Source: Actinomadura mexicana
Lineage (GTDB): Bacteria > Actinomycetota > Actinomycetes > Streptosporangiales > Streptosporangiaceae
Length of the DNA: 64,000 nt
Assembly: GCF_900188105.1 (NCBI RefSeq)
Contig: NZ_FZNP01000009.1
Span: forward strand, 62,001 to 126,000
Direction: 5' to 3'
Below, one piece after another: positions 1-8,651 of this stretch (its first letter is position 1; each line of letters starts with the position of its first letter). A model generated the notes under the pieces. It was not told the DNA's origin, did no database searches, and saw only the letters and a program-made list of their open reading frames with translations. Position numbers and translations under genes: made by a program.

Positions 1-1
1 G

Positions 2-343
2 TCGGAGCCGGCGCCGCCGCTGGACCCGCTCCCGCGGCCCCGCCGGCCGCTGGACGCGGTGCCGGACCGGCTGCCGACGGACGTCGAGCTCGTCCGGGGC
101 AGGGACCGCGCCCCCGAGGAGCCCCCGGCCGCCGCGACGACCCGCCCCGACCTCGTGGTGCCCCCGCCCTACGGCACCGCCGAGGACGAGGACGACGGCC
201 CGCCCGCCGACCGCGCCGAGGACCCCGACGCCGGAGACCGCGACTCGGAGGAATCCGACGCGGGCGACCGTCCGGGCAGGGACGACTGGAACCCGCCGCC
301 GTCCAGCAACTTCCGCAGCGGTCCCGTCCCTCCCGCCGAATAA
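2..343 (+). CDS. C-terminal part of an unrecognised Pro/Asp-rich protein (5' end outside window)
   Basis: An open frame runs in from the left edge and stops at TAA 341-343. The visible 113 residues are low-complexity: rich in Pro, Asp, Glu and Arg, ending in ...SGPVPPAE. No domain can be recognised, and this looks like a disordered C-terminal tail. A GTG at 59 could start a shorter protein, but the same frame and composition continue upstream to the edge, so a truncated larger gene is more likely. Function unknown. Confidence 0.5.
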   Translation, partial: SEPAPPLDPLPRPRRPLDAVPDRLPTDVELVRGRDRAPEEPPAAATTRPDLVVPPPYGTAEDEDDGPPADRAEDPDAGDRDSEESDAGDRPGRDDWNPPPSSNFRSGPVPPAE

Positions 344-349
344 AGAGCC

Positions 350-378
350 GGCCCCGGCACCGCCGCCGGGCCTTTGCC
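350..378 (+). terminator. possible weak intrinsic terminator
   Basis: GGCCCCGGC (350-358) can pair imperfectly with GCCGGGCC (365-372), followed by TTTGCCTT. It lies just after the stop of the truncated gene and before fahA. The imperfect stem and short T-run make this tentative. Confidence 0.3.
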
Positions 379-463
379 TTGATCTGAAAAGTGCCCTTTC
401 CTCCCGCGCGAGCTGATCTGCGCGCATCGGATGAAAGGGAGGCGGCGGGGAAGGTATGTCTCT

Positions 464-1681
464 ATGACGACCGTTTCGTGGGTCGAGGGCAGCCAGGACG
501 GCGGCTTCGGCATCGAGAACCTGCCGTACGGGGTCTTCTCGCGCCCGGGGGAACTGCCGCGGGTCGGCGTGGCCATCGGCGACCGCGTCCTCGACCTGGC
601 CGAGATGTCGGCCGCGGGGCTGGTGGAGGACCGGCGCTACTTCGCCTCCGGGTCGCTGAACGCCTTCATGGTCGCGGGACGCGCCGCCTGGCAGGCGAAC
701 CGGGAGCGGGTGACGGAGCTGCTCTCCGACGAGGTGTACCGGGGGCGGGTCGAGCCCCACCTGATCCCGGTCGCGGACGTGGACATGCAGAGGCCGTTCG
801 AGGTCGCCGACTACGTCGACTTCTACTCCTCGGAGCACCACGCGACGAACGCGGGACGGATCCTGCGGCCGAAGGGCGAGCCGCTGCCGCCGAACTGGAA
901 GCACATGCCGGTCGCCTACCACGGCCGCTCCGGGACCGTGTACCCGACGCGGACGCCGATCATCCGGCCGTCCGGGCAGCGGCGGGCGAAGGACGATCCG
1001 GAGCCGTCCTTCGGCCCGTCGCGGCGGCTGGACTTCGAGGCGGAGGTCGGCTTCGTCGTCGGGGTCCCCTCGCCTGCCGGGCGCGGCGTCCCGACCGCCG
1101 CGTTCCGCGACCACGTGTTCGGGTTCGTGCTGGTGAACGACTGGAGCGCGCGCGACCTGCAGATGTGGGAGTCGCAGCCGCTCGGCCCCTTCCTCGGCAA
1201 GTCGTTCGCGACGTCGGTCTCGTCGTGGGTGGTGCCGGTCGCGGCGCTGGAGCCCGCGCGCGTCTCGCCGCCCGTCCAGGATCCGGCACCGCTGCCCTAC
1301 CTGCGCTGCGACGAGCCGTGGGGGCTGGACCTGCACCTGGAGGTCCTGATCAACGGCCGGGTGGCGGCGCGGCCGAAGTTCGCGTCGATGTACTGGACGC
1401 CGCCGCAGCAGCTCGCGCACGCGACGGTGAACGGCGCCCCGCTGCGCACCGGCGACCTGTTCGCGTCCGGCACGGTCTCGGGACCCGAGCGCGAGGAGCG
1501 CGGCTGCCTGTTGGAGCTCAGCTGGAACGGCCAGGAGCCCCTGCTGCTGGACGACGGTACGGAGCGCATGTTCCTGGAGGACGGCGACACCGTGACGCTC
1601 CGCGCCCAGGCGCCGGGGGCCGCCGGTTCACGCGTCGCCCTGGGCGAAGTGACGGGGACCGTCCACCCGGCTCCGTCGTAG
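464..1681 (+). CDS. fahA: fumarylacetoacetase
   Basis: Predicted to hydrolyse 4-fumarylacetoacetate to fumarate and acetoacetate, the last step of tyrosine/homogentisate catabolism; cytosolic. The protein (405 aa, usual family length) begins MTTVSW and contains NLPYGVFS, the metal/substrate region DFYSSEHHATN near residue 120, and the DWSARDLQMWE and LGPFLGKSF motifs typical of the FAH fold. The ATG at 464 is chosen over the in-frame ATG at 431 because GGGGAAGG lies about 9 nt upstream and family members start at this point. It is monocistronic as seen; hmgA and hppD are not in the window. It converges on ispF with only 9 nt between stops. Confidence 0.93.
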   Translation: MTTVSWVEGSQDGGFGIENLPYGVFSRPGELPRVGVAIGDRVLDLAEMSAAGLVEDRRYFASGSLNAFMVAGRAAWQANRERVTELLSDEVYRGRVEPHLIPVADVDMQRPFEVADYVDFYSSEHHATNAGRILRPKGEPLPPNWKHMPVAYHGRSGTVYPTRTPIIRPSGQRRAKDDPEPSFGPSRRLDFEAEVGFVVGVPSPAGRGVPTAAFRDHVFGFVLVNDWSARDLQMWESQPLGPFLGKSFATSVSSWVVPVAALEPARVSPPVQDPAPLPYLRCDEPWGLDLHLEVLINGRVAARPKFASMYWTPPQQLAHATVNGAPLRTGDLFASGTVSGPEREERGCLLELSWNGQEPLLLDDGTERMFLEDGDTVTLRAQAPGAAGSRVALGEVTGTVHPAPS

Positions 1682-1690
1682 CGGCGGCCG

Positions 1691-2182
1691 TTACGCGGGC
1701 GGGAGGACGAGAGCGTTGGCGATGGCCGCGAGACCCTCGCCGCGCCCCGTCAGGCCCAGGCCGTCGGTGGTGGTGGCGGAGACGGTGACCGGGGCGCCGG
1801 ACAGGGCCTCGGTGAGGGTCTTCTCCGCCTCGGCGCGCCGTTTGCCGATCTTGGGACGGTTGCCGATGATCTGGATGGCGACGTTGCCGATCGTGTAACC
1901 GGCCTCGTCGACGCGGCGGGCGACCTCGCGCAGCAGGTCGACGCCGGAAGCGCCCGACCAGCGCGGGTCGGCGGTGCCGAACACGGCGCCGAGGTCACCG
2001 AGACCGCAGGCCGAGAGGAGCGCGTCGCAGGCGGCATGCGCGGCGACGTCGCCGTCGGAGTGCCCGGCGAGGCCGTGGCCTTCGCCCGGCCATTCGAGAC
2101 CGGCGACCCAGAGGGCGCGGGGCTCGGACGAGAACGGGTGGACGTCGGTTCCGACGCCCACCCGAGGGAGCCTTTCGTTCAA
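1691..2182 (-). CDS. ispF: 2-C-methyl-D-erythritol 2,4-cyclodiphosphate synthase
   Basis: Cyclises CDP-ME 2-phosphate in the MEP isoprenoid pathway. The 163-aa protein has GTDVHPF at the N-terminus, HSDGDV (metal-binding Asp/His), IQIIGNRPKI, and ATTTDGLGLTGRGEG near the end, all IspF signatures. The TTG start at 2182 (NERLPRVGVG...) matches the length of the M. tuberculosis protein; a GTG at 2161 has the better ribosome site (GAAAGG, 9 nt) and would give 156 aa. The gene starts 13 nt after the carD stop, so the two form an operon. The usual intervening ispD is absent. Confidence 0.93.
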   Translation of the reverse strand: MNERLPRVGVGTDVHPFSSEPRALWVAGLEWPGEGHGLAGHSDGDVAAHAACDALLSACGLGDLGAVFGTADPRWSGASGVDLLREVARRVDEAGYTIGNVAIQIIGNRPKIGKRRAEAEKTLTEALSGAPVTVSATTTDGLGLTGRGEGLAAIANALVLPPA

Positions 2183-2195
2183 CGCGGCCGGCCGC

Positions 2196-2678
2196 TCAGC
2201 TGGCCAGGACCTCGTCGAGCAGCGCCTCTGCCTTGTCCTCGTTGGTCTTCTCGGCGAGCGCGAGCTCGCTGACGAGGATCTGGCGCGCCTTGGCGAGCAT
2301 CCGCTTCTCACCCGCGGACAGACCGCGCTCCTTGTCGCGCCGCCAGAGGTCGCGAACGACCTCCGCGACCTTGTTGACATCGCCGGAGGCGAGCTTCTCA
2401 AGATTCGCCTTGTACCGGCGCGACCAGTTGGTGGGCTCCTCGGTGTAAGGTGCGCGAAGCACCTCGAACACCTTCTCCAGCCCGTCCTGGCCGACGACGT
2501 CCCGGACGCCCACGTCCTCGACGTTCTCAACCGGGACCCGAACCGTCAGGTCACCCTTGTCAACCTTCAGGACCAGGTAGGTCCTGTCCTCACCTTTGAT
2601 GGTGCGAGTCTCGATGGCCTCGATCCGAGCAGCCCCATGGTGGGGGTAGACGACGGTGTCGCCGACCTGGAAAGTCAT
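2196..2678 (-). CDS. carD: CarD family RNA polymerase-binding regulator
   Basis: An essential actinobacterial transcription factor that binds the RNAP beta subunit and stabilises open complexes at rRNA and other promoters. The 160-aa protein starts MTFQVGDTVVYPHHGAA (RNAP-interaction domain, residues 1-55) and continues into the helical DNA-binding domain, with NWSRRYKANLEK and the conserved tryptophan in LWRRDKERGLS. The ATG at 2678 has GAAGGGG 10 nt upstream; an in-frame extension to 2750 has no such site. It is co-directional with ispF. Length and sequence match the mycobacterial protein closely. Confidence 0.95.
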   Translation of the reverse strand: MTFQVGDTVVYPHHGAARIEAIETRTIKGEDRTYLVLKVDKGDLTVRVPVENVEDVGVRDVVGQDGLEKVFEVLRAPYTEEPTNWSRRYKANLEKLASGDVNKVAEVVRDLWRRDKERGLSAGEKRMLAKARQILVSELALAEKTNEDKAEALLDEVLAS

Positions 2679-3044
2679 GTGACAAGTACCCCTTCCGCTA
2701 ACACCAGGGTAGCACGGAAACGAGCGTGCCCGAACCCGCCTTCCTGACAAATGCGCAGGTCAAGCCACATATTGAGGTATTGACAAACCCCTTTATTGGT
2801 GCATCGCCGACCAGTTCCCCTCACTCAGCGTAGCCGAGAGAACCCCTCGATCCCACCCCCCGCGCCCTTACCGGTAACCGGCCCCCGGTTACAAGCATCG
2901 TCCCGCCGGCGGTGCGGGCGGGTTCCATACTGGGATGTGAGCACCCTGGGCCGCGCGGGTACGAAGCGCCCGGAAGGGTCTTAACAGGACACGGCACGGG
3001 GACGCGCGTCCCGCGGGAACACCGATCGGCGAGGGAGGTGCCGC
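2679..3044. other. divergent intergenic region (carD / membrane protein) with a hairpin
   Basis: 366 bp without a gene, between the divergently read carD and the gene starting at 3045. It is relatively AT-rich near 2750-2810, consistent with the carD promoter: TACCCT at about 25-30 nt upstream of the carD ATG is a possible -10. A perfect inverted repeat GTAACCGG-ccc-CCGGTTAC occupies 2874-2892 and could be a hairpin or operator. No assigned function. Confidence 0.4.
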
Positions 3045-3818
3045 GTGAGGCCGGACGGCGGCGACCCGGAGCCCGACGACTACGGGCTTCCGCGCGTCGA
3101 CGTCGTCGTGCCCGATGACGCCCGCGAGCTGGAGCGGGACGTCGCCGCCTACCACCGGGAGAGGCGCCGGAGACGGCGCAGGGCCCGGGTGCGGCGACTG
3201 TACCGCCCGCTGACCCGGTTCGGCGTCGCCATCCCGATCATCGCGGGCGCGCTGCTGGTCGCGCTGCTGAGCGGCGTCCTGATGACGGCGTTCGGCCCCC
3301 GTCCCACGCCCCGGCCGACGAGCGCCCAGCTGGCCCCCCGTCCCACCGCGGGCCCCGGCAGGGTCGGCGGGCTGCTGCCCGACCGCCGGGTCGACCTCGT
3401 GACCGCCGGCCGCATCTCCAAGCCGCTGCGGGACCTGCGCCCCGGCGTGATCGCCGTCGTCCCGCCCGGGTACCGGTGCGAGGGGTTGGTGGCGGAGCTG
3501 GCCGGCCGGACCCAGGAGTACACCCTCACCTTCTGGCTCGTCGCCGACCCGCGTCCCGCCGGCGGCAGAAGGCCCATGTCCCTGAAGGACCTCAAGGCGT
3601 GCGCGGGCACCGCCCACGCCGGGACGCCGCAGATCCTGGAGGACCGCGCCGGCGTCCTGGCCGGCGCCTACTCGCCGGCGCCCGGCACGCCCGGCCCGAC
3701 GGGAACCGGCATCGCCGCCGTCTTCGTGCAGCCGGACGGCGTGGTCACCGAGGTCGTCCGGGCGCCCCGGCCCGGTCCCGAGCTCACCGGGAAGATCAAG
3801 AGTCTCGGTTCCGGCTAG
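3045..3818 (+). CDS. single-pass membrane protein of unknown function
   Basis: 257 aa. An acidic N-terminus is followed by a very basic stretch (about residues 43-58, many Arg) and one hydrophobic segment (about 62-83, GVAIPIIAGALLVALLSGVL), then a Pro/Thr-rich linker and an extracytoplasmic domain of about 150 residues with two Cys (PGYRCEG, LKACAGT) that might form a disulfide. Arg before the segment predicts N-in/C-out topology. GTG start with GAGGGAGG a few nt upstream. No family recognised. It lies between carD and the lipoprotein gene. Confidence 0.75.
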   Translation: MRPDGGDPEPDDYGLPRVDVVVPDDARELERDVAAYHRERRRRRRRARVRRLYRPLTRFGVAIPIIAGALLVALLSGVLMTAFGPRPTPRPTSAQLAPRPTAGPGRVGGLLPDRRVDLVTAGRISKPLRDLRPGVIAVVPPGYRCEGLVAELAGRTQEYTLTFWLVADPRPAGGRRPMSLKDLKACAGTAHAGTPQILEDRAGVLAGAYSPAPGTPGPTGTGIAAVFVQPDGVVTEVVRAPRPGPELTGKIKSLGSG

Positions 3819-3959
3819 GTAGGCCCGCCAGGCGTGTCGGCCACCCCGGGGAGGGGTTCCCGGCAGGACCTCGCTACGCTTCCTCTGGCGTATCTCACGC
3901 CAGCCTCACAACTTCTGAAGCCACCTCTTCATCTGATATTTCTCGAGGAGACCGCCGCC

Positions 3960-4898
3960 GTGATCCGAAACAGCCGTCGAATGGTCGTGCTCGCCATCGC
4001 GGGCGCCGTCGCCATCGCGCCGGTGGTCTCCGGCTGCGGCGCCGGCGAAAAGCCCCAGTCCGCCGCTCCCACTCAGCTCACCGAGGGCGTCAACGTGTCG
4101 GTGCCGAAGGACGAGCCGGGGGCCGCGCAGATCGACATGCGCCACATGTTCCTGCTGGGCCCGGAGGCGGGACGGCCGATCCCCGCCGGCACGTCGCTGG
4201 CCCTCTACGGTGTGATCATCAACCAGGTGAAGGGCCGGCAGGACCGCCTGGTCTCGGTCAGCAGCCCGGCGTTCGGCGGCGAGGCGAAGATCGAGGGCGG
4301 CACGCTCACGCTGCCGCCCGCCGCCCCCGACGGGACGGGCAGCTTCACCAAGCTGCTGGGCAGGCCTTCGGCGACCCCCACCCCGCAGCAGCAGGGCGGC
4401 AAGAAGACGCGGCAGCCGGGCGGCCCCTCCGGCCAGGCGGCGCCTTCCGGCGGCGCCACCCCCGCGCCGACCGGCCAGGGCGCGACGCCGAACCTGTCCG
4501 AGACCCCGACCTCGGAGAACACGTCGGGGCCGCAGGGCGGCGGCCCGTCGGCCACACCGAGCACCGGTGGGGAGCAGGCGCTGGTGGTGCTGCCCCGGCT
4601 CGGCAAGGAGCTGCTCGCCGGGGCCACGGTCCCGCTGACGATGCGGTTCGAGCGCGCCGGGTCCGTCGAGTTCCCGGTGCCCGTGGTGGCACGGCAGGAC
4701 GAGTTCGGCGGCTACCCGCTGCCCGTCTCCCCCGCCACGCCGCAGTCCCCGGGCGGCCAGACCCCGGGCCAGACCCCGGGCCAGACGCCCGGCCAGACGC
4801 CCGGCGGCGAGGCGAGCACGTCGCCGTCCCCGGGCGCCGAGCAGGGCGGGCCGGAGTCGTCCCAGCCCGCGACCCCCACCGAGACCCCGGCCGGCTGA
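3960..4898 (+). CDS. secreted lipoprotein with PGQT repeats
   Basis: 312 aa. The signal peptide (basic start, hydrophobic core VVLAIAGAVAIAPVV) ends in a lipobox VVSGC, giving a lipidated Cys near residue 26. The first half (GVNVSVPKDEPGAAQIDMRH, then a beta-rich stretch) resembles actinobacterial DUF461/copper-chaperone-like lipoproteins, a weak family guess. The middle and C-terminus are Pro/Gly/Thr/Ser-rich, including four PGQT-type units. The GTG at 3960 is chosen because CGAGGAG lies 9 nt upstream and places the signal peptide at the N-terminus; the frame is open 42 codons further upstream. A strong hairpin follows at 5006. Confidence 0.8.
   Translation: MIRNSRRMVVLAIAGAVAIAPVVSGCGAGEKPQSAAPTQLTEGVNVSVPKDEPGAAQIDMRHMFLLGPEAGRPIPAGTSLALYGVIINQVKGRQDRLVSVSSPAFGGEAKIEGGTLTLPPAAPDGTGSFTKLLGRPSATPTPQQQGGKKTRQPGGPSGQAAPSGGATPAPTGQGATPNLSETPTSENTSGPQGGGPSATPSTGGEQALVVLPRLGKELLAGATVPLTMRFERAGSVEFPVPVVARQDEFGGYPLPVSPATPQSPGGQTPGQTPGQTPGQTPGGEASTSPSPGAEQGGPESSQPATPTETPAG
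4755..4803 (+). repeat. 12-bp coding tandem repeat (PGQT units)
   Basis: About four near-identical 12-bp units (ccgggccagac/t-type) encode PGQTPGQTPGQTPG in the lipoprotein tail. Such Pro-rich linkers usually span the wall; copy number is likely to vary between strains. Confidence 0.8.
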
Positions 4899-5005
4899 CC
4901 CACCGACCCTCGGCGCCGCGCATACGGCAACGACCCGTAGCGACGGGGGCGTTCGAGGGGTGGCCGCAACACCGGTCGATCAACGGTTCCGACCAGCAGT
5001 TCGGC

Positions 5006-5043
5006 GAGAACGCTCGGCCGGGGTCTCCCAGCCGAGCGTTCTC
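5006..5043. terminator. bidirectional terminator-like hairpin
   Basis: A perfect 13-bp inverted repeat, GAGAACGCTCGGC (5006-5018) with GCCGAGCGTTCTC (5031-5043), and a 12-nt loop. It lies between the convergent lipoprotein gene and the ATPase gene, where a shared terminator is expected. There is no long T-run, as is common in high-GC actinobacteria. Confidence 0.75.
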
Positions 5044-5111
5044 ATCGTGTTCGTCGTGCCCCGTCCGGTGGGACGCCCACGTCGCCCACGAGCGGCGCGC
5101 GGGCACAGCCC

Positions 5112-5498
5112 TCAGGAGCATTCGAACCACACCGTCGTGCCGGATCGCGCCGAGGTGACGCCCCAGCGCGTGGAGAGGGCGTCGACGATCATCATTCCGC
5201 GTCCGCCCTCACAGCTGGGTTCGTCCCTGACGCGGGGTGTGGAGCCCGCCGCGCCGTCGTCGGTCACCTCACCGCGGATCACATCGCCGTCTGCGATGAC
5301 GGCGATGGCGACCTGGCCGCCGTCGCCGCTGGCCGAATACCGGACGGCATTGGTGACCAGTTCGCTGACGCACAGCTCGACAGCGTCGGCCACCGGTTCC
5401 GGCCCGAGCACCTCGCGCACGAACCGGCGGGCGTGCGCCACCGAACGATCGGTGCCAGGAAGGGTGACCGTGCCGATCCGCTTCCTCTCACGGGCCAT
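5112..5498 (-). CDS. anti-sigma-factor-type ATP-binding protein (HATPase_c, RsbW/AbaA-OrfA-like)
   Basis: 128 aa. It has the GHKL N-box ELVTNAVRYSA (about residues 50-60), a short G1-like box DDGAAGS, and GGRGMMIVDALSTRWGV, ending in GTTVWFECS, the typical short actinobacterial HATPase_c layout. These proteins are serine-kinase/anti-sigma or WhiJ-partner proteins; the partner here is unknown. The ATG at 5498 has GGGAGG 8 nt upstream; the frame is open further upstream but is Pro/Ala-rich with no ribosome site. No cognate sigma or XRE gene is adjacent. Confidence 0.8.
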   Translation of the reverse strand: MARERKRIGTVTLPGTDRSVAHARRFVREVLGPEPVADAVELCVSELVTNAVRYSASGDGGQVAIAVIADGDVIRGEVTDDGAAGSTPRVRDEPSCEGGRGMMIVDALSTRWGVTSARSGTTVWFECS

Positions 5499-5638
5499 CA
5501 GGGCACCTCCCGGGCGGACGGCCGGTCCCGAGTCCCGGGCGGCGCCGCCCGCGGGTGCCGCGGGCGAGTCCCGGCCGGGCGCGACCGCCCGCGGGCCTGG
5601 TTTGCGATGGGCGAGTTGTGACTTGACCAGCATGGTGA

Positions 5639-7018
5639 TCACTCCTTCGGAAGAGTGCCGGTGACCATGTAGCGGCGGGGGAGCTTGTACCGCGCGAATC
5701 GCGGCCGCAACTCGGCTTCCACGTGGGCGACCAGTGACCGGGGGGAGACGTCACCGCGGGCTACGAGATGGGCGACGACGGCCTCGCCGTGCTGCTCGTC
5801 GGGTTCCCCGGATACGAGCACGTCGGCCACACCGGGGACACGGCGAATGGCGTCCTCGATCTCCTGGGGATAGACGTGGTAGCCGGTGTTGATCATTCGA
5901 TCGAGCCGCCCGCGGAGATGGAGGTAGCCGTTCTCGAGGCGGCCGACGTCTCCCAGTGAGCACCAGCCGTCGGCGTCGGCGTACTCGGCGACCACCATGG
6001 GCGACCGGACGCGGATCTCCCCGGACGGCCCGATCTGCAGTTCACCGGCCGCGGCGACGGGACGGCCGCAGCTGCCCGCCCGGGACATGTCGCCCTCGGC
6101 CACCGCCCGGTGATCGGCCTGGTCGAGGACGGTGAGGGGCCAGCCGCCCTCCAGCCGGCCATAGATCTGGACGAGGACGTCCCCGAACATGAGCGCGGTG
6201 TCCCGCAGGTCCGCTGGTTCCATAGGCGCCCCGCCGTAGAGCAGGCGGCGCAGCGAACCCAGCCCGCCCGGACGCCTCCGCACGGCGGCGGCGAGCCGGG
6301 AGACCATGCCGGTGACCATCATGGTCGAGGTGACCGTGCCGGACCGGAGCAGATCGAGGACGGCGTCCGCGTCGAACCGGCGCATGATCACCTGTGGCAG
6401 CCCCATGCGCAGGAACGGGAAGGTCCCCACGAGTCCCGTGCCGTGCATCAGCTGCTGTACGCCGAGGAAGCACTCGTCCGGCCCGAAGCCCGGGCCGTAG
6501 CCGCCACCGCGATACAGAGCGATGTTGGCGGCCATCGTGGCCTCCCAGTTGCCGTACGAGATCGGCACCGCCATCAGCTCCCCGGAGCGGACGGCCCGAG
6601 GGTAGAGCAGCAGGGTGCGGTCCGAGGGGACCTCCGGCTCGGGAGGCACCGGCGGGCCGGTCAGCGGCTCGTCGTCATCGTGCACCAGCGCATCGGCACC
6701 GGCGTGCTCGCGGTCCACCAGGACGGCGTCCGTACCGGCGGCCTTCCAGATCGAGGCGGCCTCGGCGGGCACGGCGCCGGGATCGACGGGAACCCTGGTC
6801 GCACCCAGCCACTCGACGGCGAGGGACGCTTCGACGGCCGCGATCGCGTTCGTGTGCCACAGCCCGATCCGCCCGCCCCTCAGGCCGCGCTCGGCCAGGG
6901 CCCCGGCGAGCCGGTCGACACGCCCGGCGAGTTCGCCTCCGGTGCGCTTGCAGCCCGCGTCATCGCTGATCAGTACGCGTGATCCGGCGGCCAGGAGGGC
7001 GGCCCGGGTGGCGTTCAC
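5639..7018 (-). CDS. degenerate acyl-adenylate-forming enzyme (ANL superfamily)
   Basis: 459 aa. The late ANL motifs are clear: SLGDVGRLENGYLHLRGR (A7/A8 Asp and Arg) followed by NTGYHVYPQEIEDAI. The P-loop (A3) reads LLLYPRAVRSGELM instead of a SGTTGxPKG-type sequence, A5 reads IYGRLEGG, and the protein ends ...GTLPKE before the catalytic TGK of A10. It may be inactive, accept a preformed adenylate, or be regulatory. The GTG start at 7018 overlaps the stop of the upstream ligase (GTGA), so translation is coupled. It forms an operon with 7015-8574, divergent from an AraC gene. Confidence 0.8.
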   Translation of the reverse strand: MNATRAALLAAGSRVLISDDAGCKRTGGELAGRVDRLAGALAERGLRGGRIGLWHTNAIAAVEASLAVEWLGATRVPVDPGAVPAEAASIWKAAGTDAVLVDREHAGADALVHDDDEPLTGPPVPPEPEVPSDRTLLLYPRAVRSGELMAVPISYGNWEATMAANIALYRGGGYGPGFGPDECFLGVQQLMHGTGLVGTFPFLRMGLPQVIMRRFDADAVLDLLRSGTVTSTMMVTGMVSRLAAAVRRRPGGLGSLRRLLYGGAPMEPADLRDTALMFGDVLVQIYGRLEGGWPLTVLDQADHRAVAEGDMSRAGSCGRPVAAAGELQIGPSGEIRVRSPMVVAEYADADGWCSLGDVGRLENGYLHLRGRLDRMINTGYHVYPQEIEDAIRRVPGVADVLVSGEPDEQHGEAVVAHLVARGDVSPRSLVAHVEAELRPRFARYKLPRRYMVTGTLPKE

Positions 7019-8574
7019 GACTCCGCCGCCAAACGCTCGCGCAGGACGGCGCGCTGCACCTTGGCCCCGCCGAGCACGCAGGGCAGCTCGTCGAGCACGA
7101 CGATCTCGGGGCGCTCGTGCGGGAACAGCCCCGGCGCGGCCGTGCGGTCGATCTCCTCCCGCAGGGCCTGAGTGTCGGTGAGGCCCTCCTTGAGCACGAC
7201 CGCGGCCACGACCCGGTCGTCCCCGAGCCCGACGACACCGCAGTTGGCCACCGCCGGGTGCTTCAGCACGGCCGCCTCCACGGCGTGCGGGTACACGCTC
7301 CCCGACGTCGTCGGGATCGAGTCGGCGGCGCGGTCGACGTAATAGAGGAACCCGTCCCCGTCGAGATGGCCGACGTCGGCGGGCCTGAACCAGTCGCCGG
7401 GCAGGAAGGCGCCCGCCGTGCGATCGGGCATGCCCCAGTAATGGCCGATCGACATCGCGCTGCGGACGACGATCTCGCCCAGCCGGCCCGTGGGGACCCG
7501 CCGGCCGGCGTCGTCGACGATGGCCACCTCGAAGAACGGGGACGCGGGCCGTCCCACGCTGGCGATCCGCGCCGGATCCTCGGCGACCTCCGACGCGAGA
7601 AGCCGGGTGGTGACCGCGCCCTGCTCGGTCGAGCCGAACCCGTGGCACCACACCGGCCCCAGCAGCGCGGTCGTGCGCTCCAGGATCTCGGGGGTCGCGA
7701 AGAACACCACCAGCCTGCGCACATGGTGCTCGACGCCGCCGCGCAACTCGATGAGGTCGAGGATCGGGTCGAGCATCGGCGCCGGCAGCAGGAGGCCGGT
7801 GACGCCCTCGGAGACGATGGTGTCCAGGACCTGGACGGGGTCGAAGGCGGAGTCGTCCACCAGCACCGTCCGGGCGCCGCGGACGAGGTACGGGTACAAC
7901 AGCTGAAATCCCGTCGCCCACTGCAATGCGTGCGCGTGCAGCACGACGTCGGAGGGGCCGACCGGTGCGAGCCCGGGTGCGAACGTGTCGACATGGTGGA
8001 GGTTCTGGTCGACCACCGCCGCCCACGAACGATGGCTGACCGTCCAGGGTTTGGGAGAGCCCGTGGTGCCGGACGTGGGCTGGATGAACGCGGGGGAGTC
8101 CTCGTCCAGGTCCAGGGGCTCGGCCGCAGGGGACCCGGCCGCCAGCATCTCCGCCCACGGGATCGCCCAGGAGGGCGGTTCGTCGCCGATCGCGATCAGC
8201 AAGAGGTCACCGAGCCGGTCCCGGTGCGCCTCGACGGCCCCGGCGAAGCGGACATCGAAGATCAGCCCGCGGGCGTCCACCTGTTCCAGCAGATCCGCAT
8301 GCGTGGCCATGTCGAAGTGGCTGTGCAGGACCGTCCGGACGATGCCGGCCCTTTCACATCCCAACCAGGCGTGCACGACCTCGGCCCGGTTGTGGGAGAG
8401 CACCCCGACCCGCTCCCCCTCACCCATCCCGAGGGCGGCCAGGCCGGTGGCGACCCGGTTCGCCGACGCGTCGAGTTCCGCGAACGTCTGGGTCCCCTCG
8501 GCCGTGGTGAGCGCCGTCTTCCCGGCGAACCGCGCCGCCGCGTCCACCGGCAGCATTCCCGCCCTGATCAGCAT
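7015..8574 (-). CDS. acyl-CoA synthetase / AMP-dependent ligase
   Basis: 519 aa. It should activate a carboxylic acid as acyl-AMP, then probably transfer it to CoA or a carrier. Motifs: A3 PTSGTTGSPKP (about residue 165), A5 GFGSTEQG, A7 FRPADVGHLDGDGFLYYVDR, and a C-terminal Lys in VLGGAKVQRAVL (A10). The loop after A8 (IPTTSGSVYPHAVE) is somewhat divergent. The ATG at 8574 has GAGGAGGAAAG directly upstream. First gene of a two-gene operon with the degenerate ligase and divergent from the AraC regulator, which probably controls it. Substrate unknown. Confidence 0.88.
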   Translation of the reverse strand: MLIRAGMLPVDAAARFAGKTALTTAEGTQTFAELDASANRVATGLAALGMGEGERVGVLSHNRAEVVHAWLGCERAGIVRTVLHSHFDMATHADLLEQVDARGLIFDVRFAGAVEAHRDRLGDLLLIAIGDEPPSWAIPWAEMLAAGSPAAEPLDLDEDSPAFIQPTSGTTGSPKPWTVSHRSWAAVVDQNLHHVDTFAPGLAPVGPSDVVLHAHALQWATGFQLLYPYLVRGARTVLVDDSAFDPVQVLDTIVSEGVTGLLLPAPMLDPILDLIELRGGVEHHVRRLVVFFATPEILERTTALLGPVWCHGFGSTEQGAVTTRLLASEVAEDPARIASVGRPASPFFEVAIVDDAGRRVPTGRLGEIVVRSAMSIGHYWGMPDRTAGAFLPGDWFRPADVGHLDGDGFLYYVDRAADSIPTTSGSVYPHAVEAAVLKHPAVANCGVVGLGDDRVVAAVVLKEGLTDTQALREEIDRTAAPGLFPHERPEIVVLDELPCVLGGAKVQRAVLRERLAAES

Positions 8575-8651
8575 CTTTCCTCCTCGTGAGGTCGGCTATA
8601 CCTCCGACGCTAAGAGGCGGGTGCGGTCCGCGGACGACCGTTTGCACGGAG

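Noticed and set aside
4755..4803. 12-bp repeats as a possible CRISPR
   Set aside because: Units are contiguous and in frame, encoding PGQT; there are no spacers.
6979..8589. Long plus-strand open frame opposite the acyl-CoA ligase
   Set aside because: It is the mirror frame of a high-GC gene: His/Arg/Gly-rich, no domain. The minus-strand frame shows clear ANL motifs.
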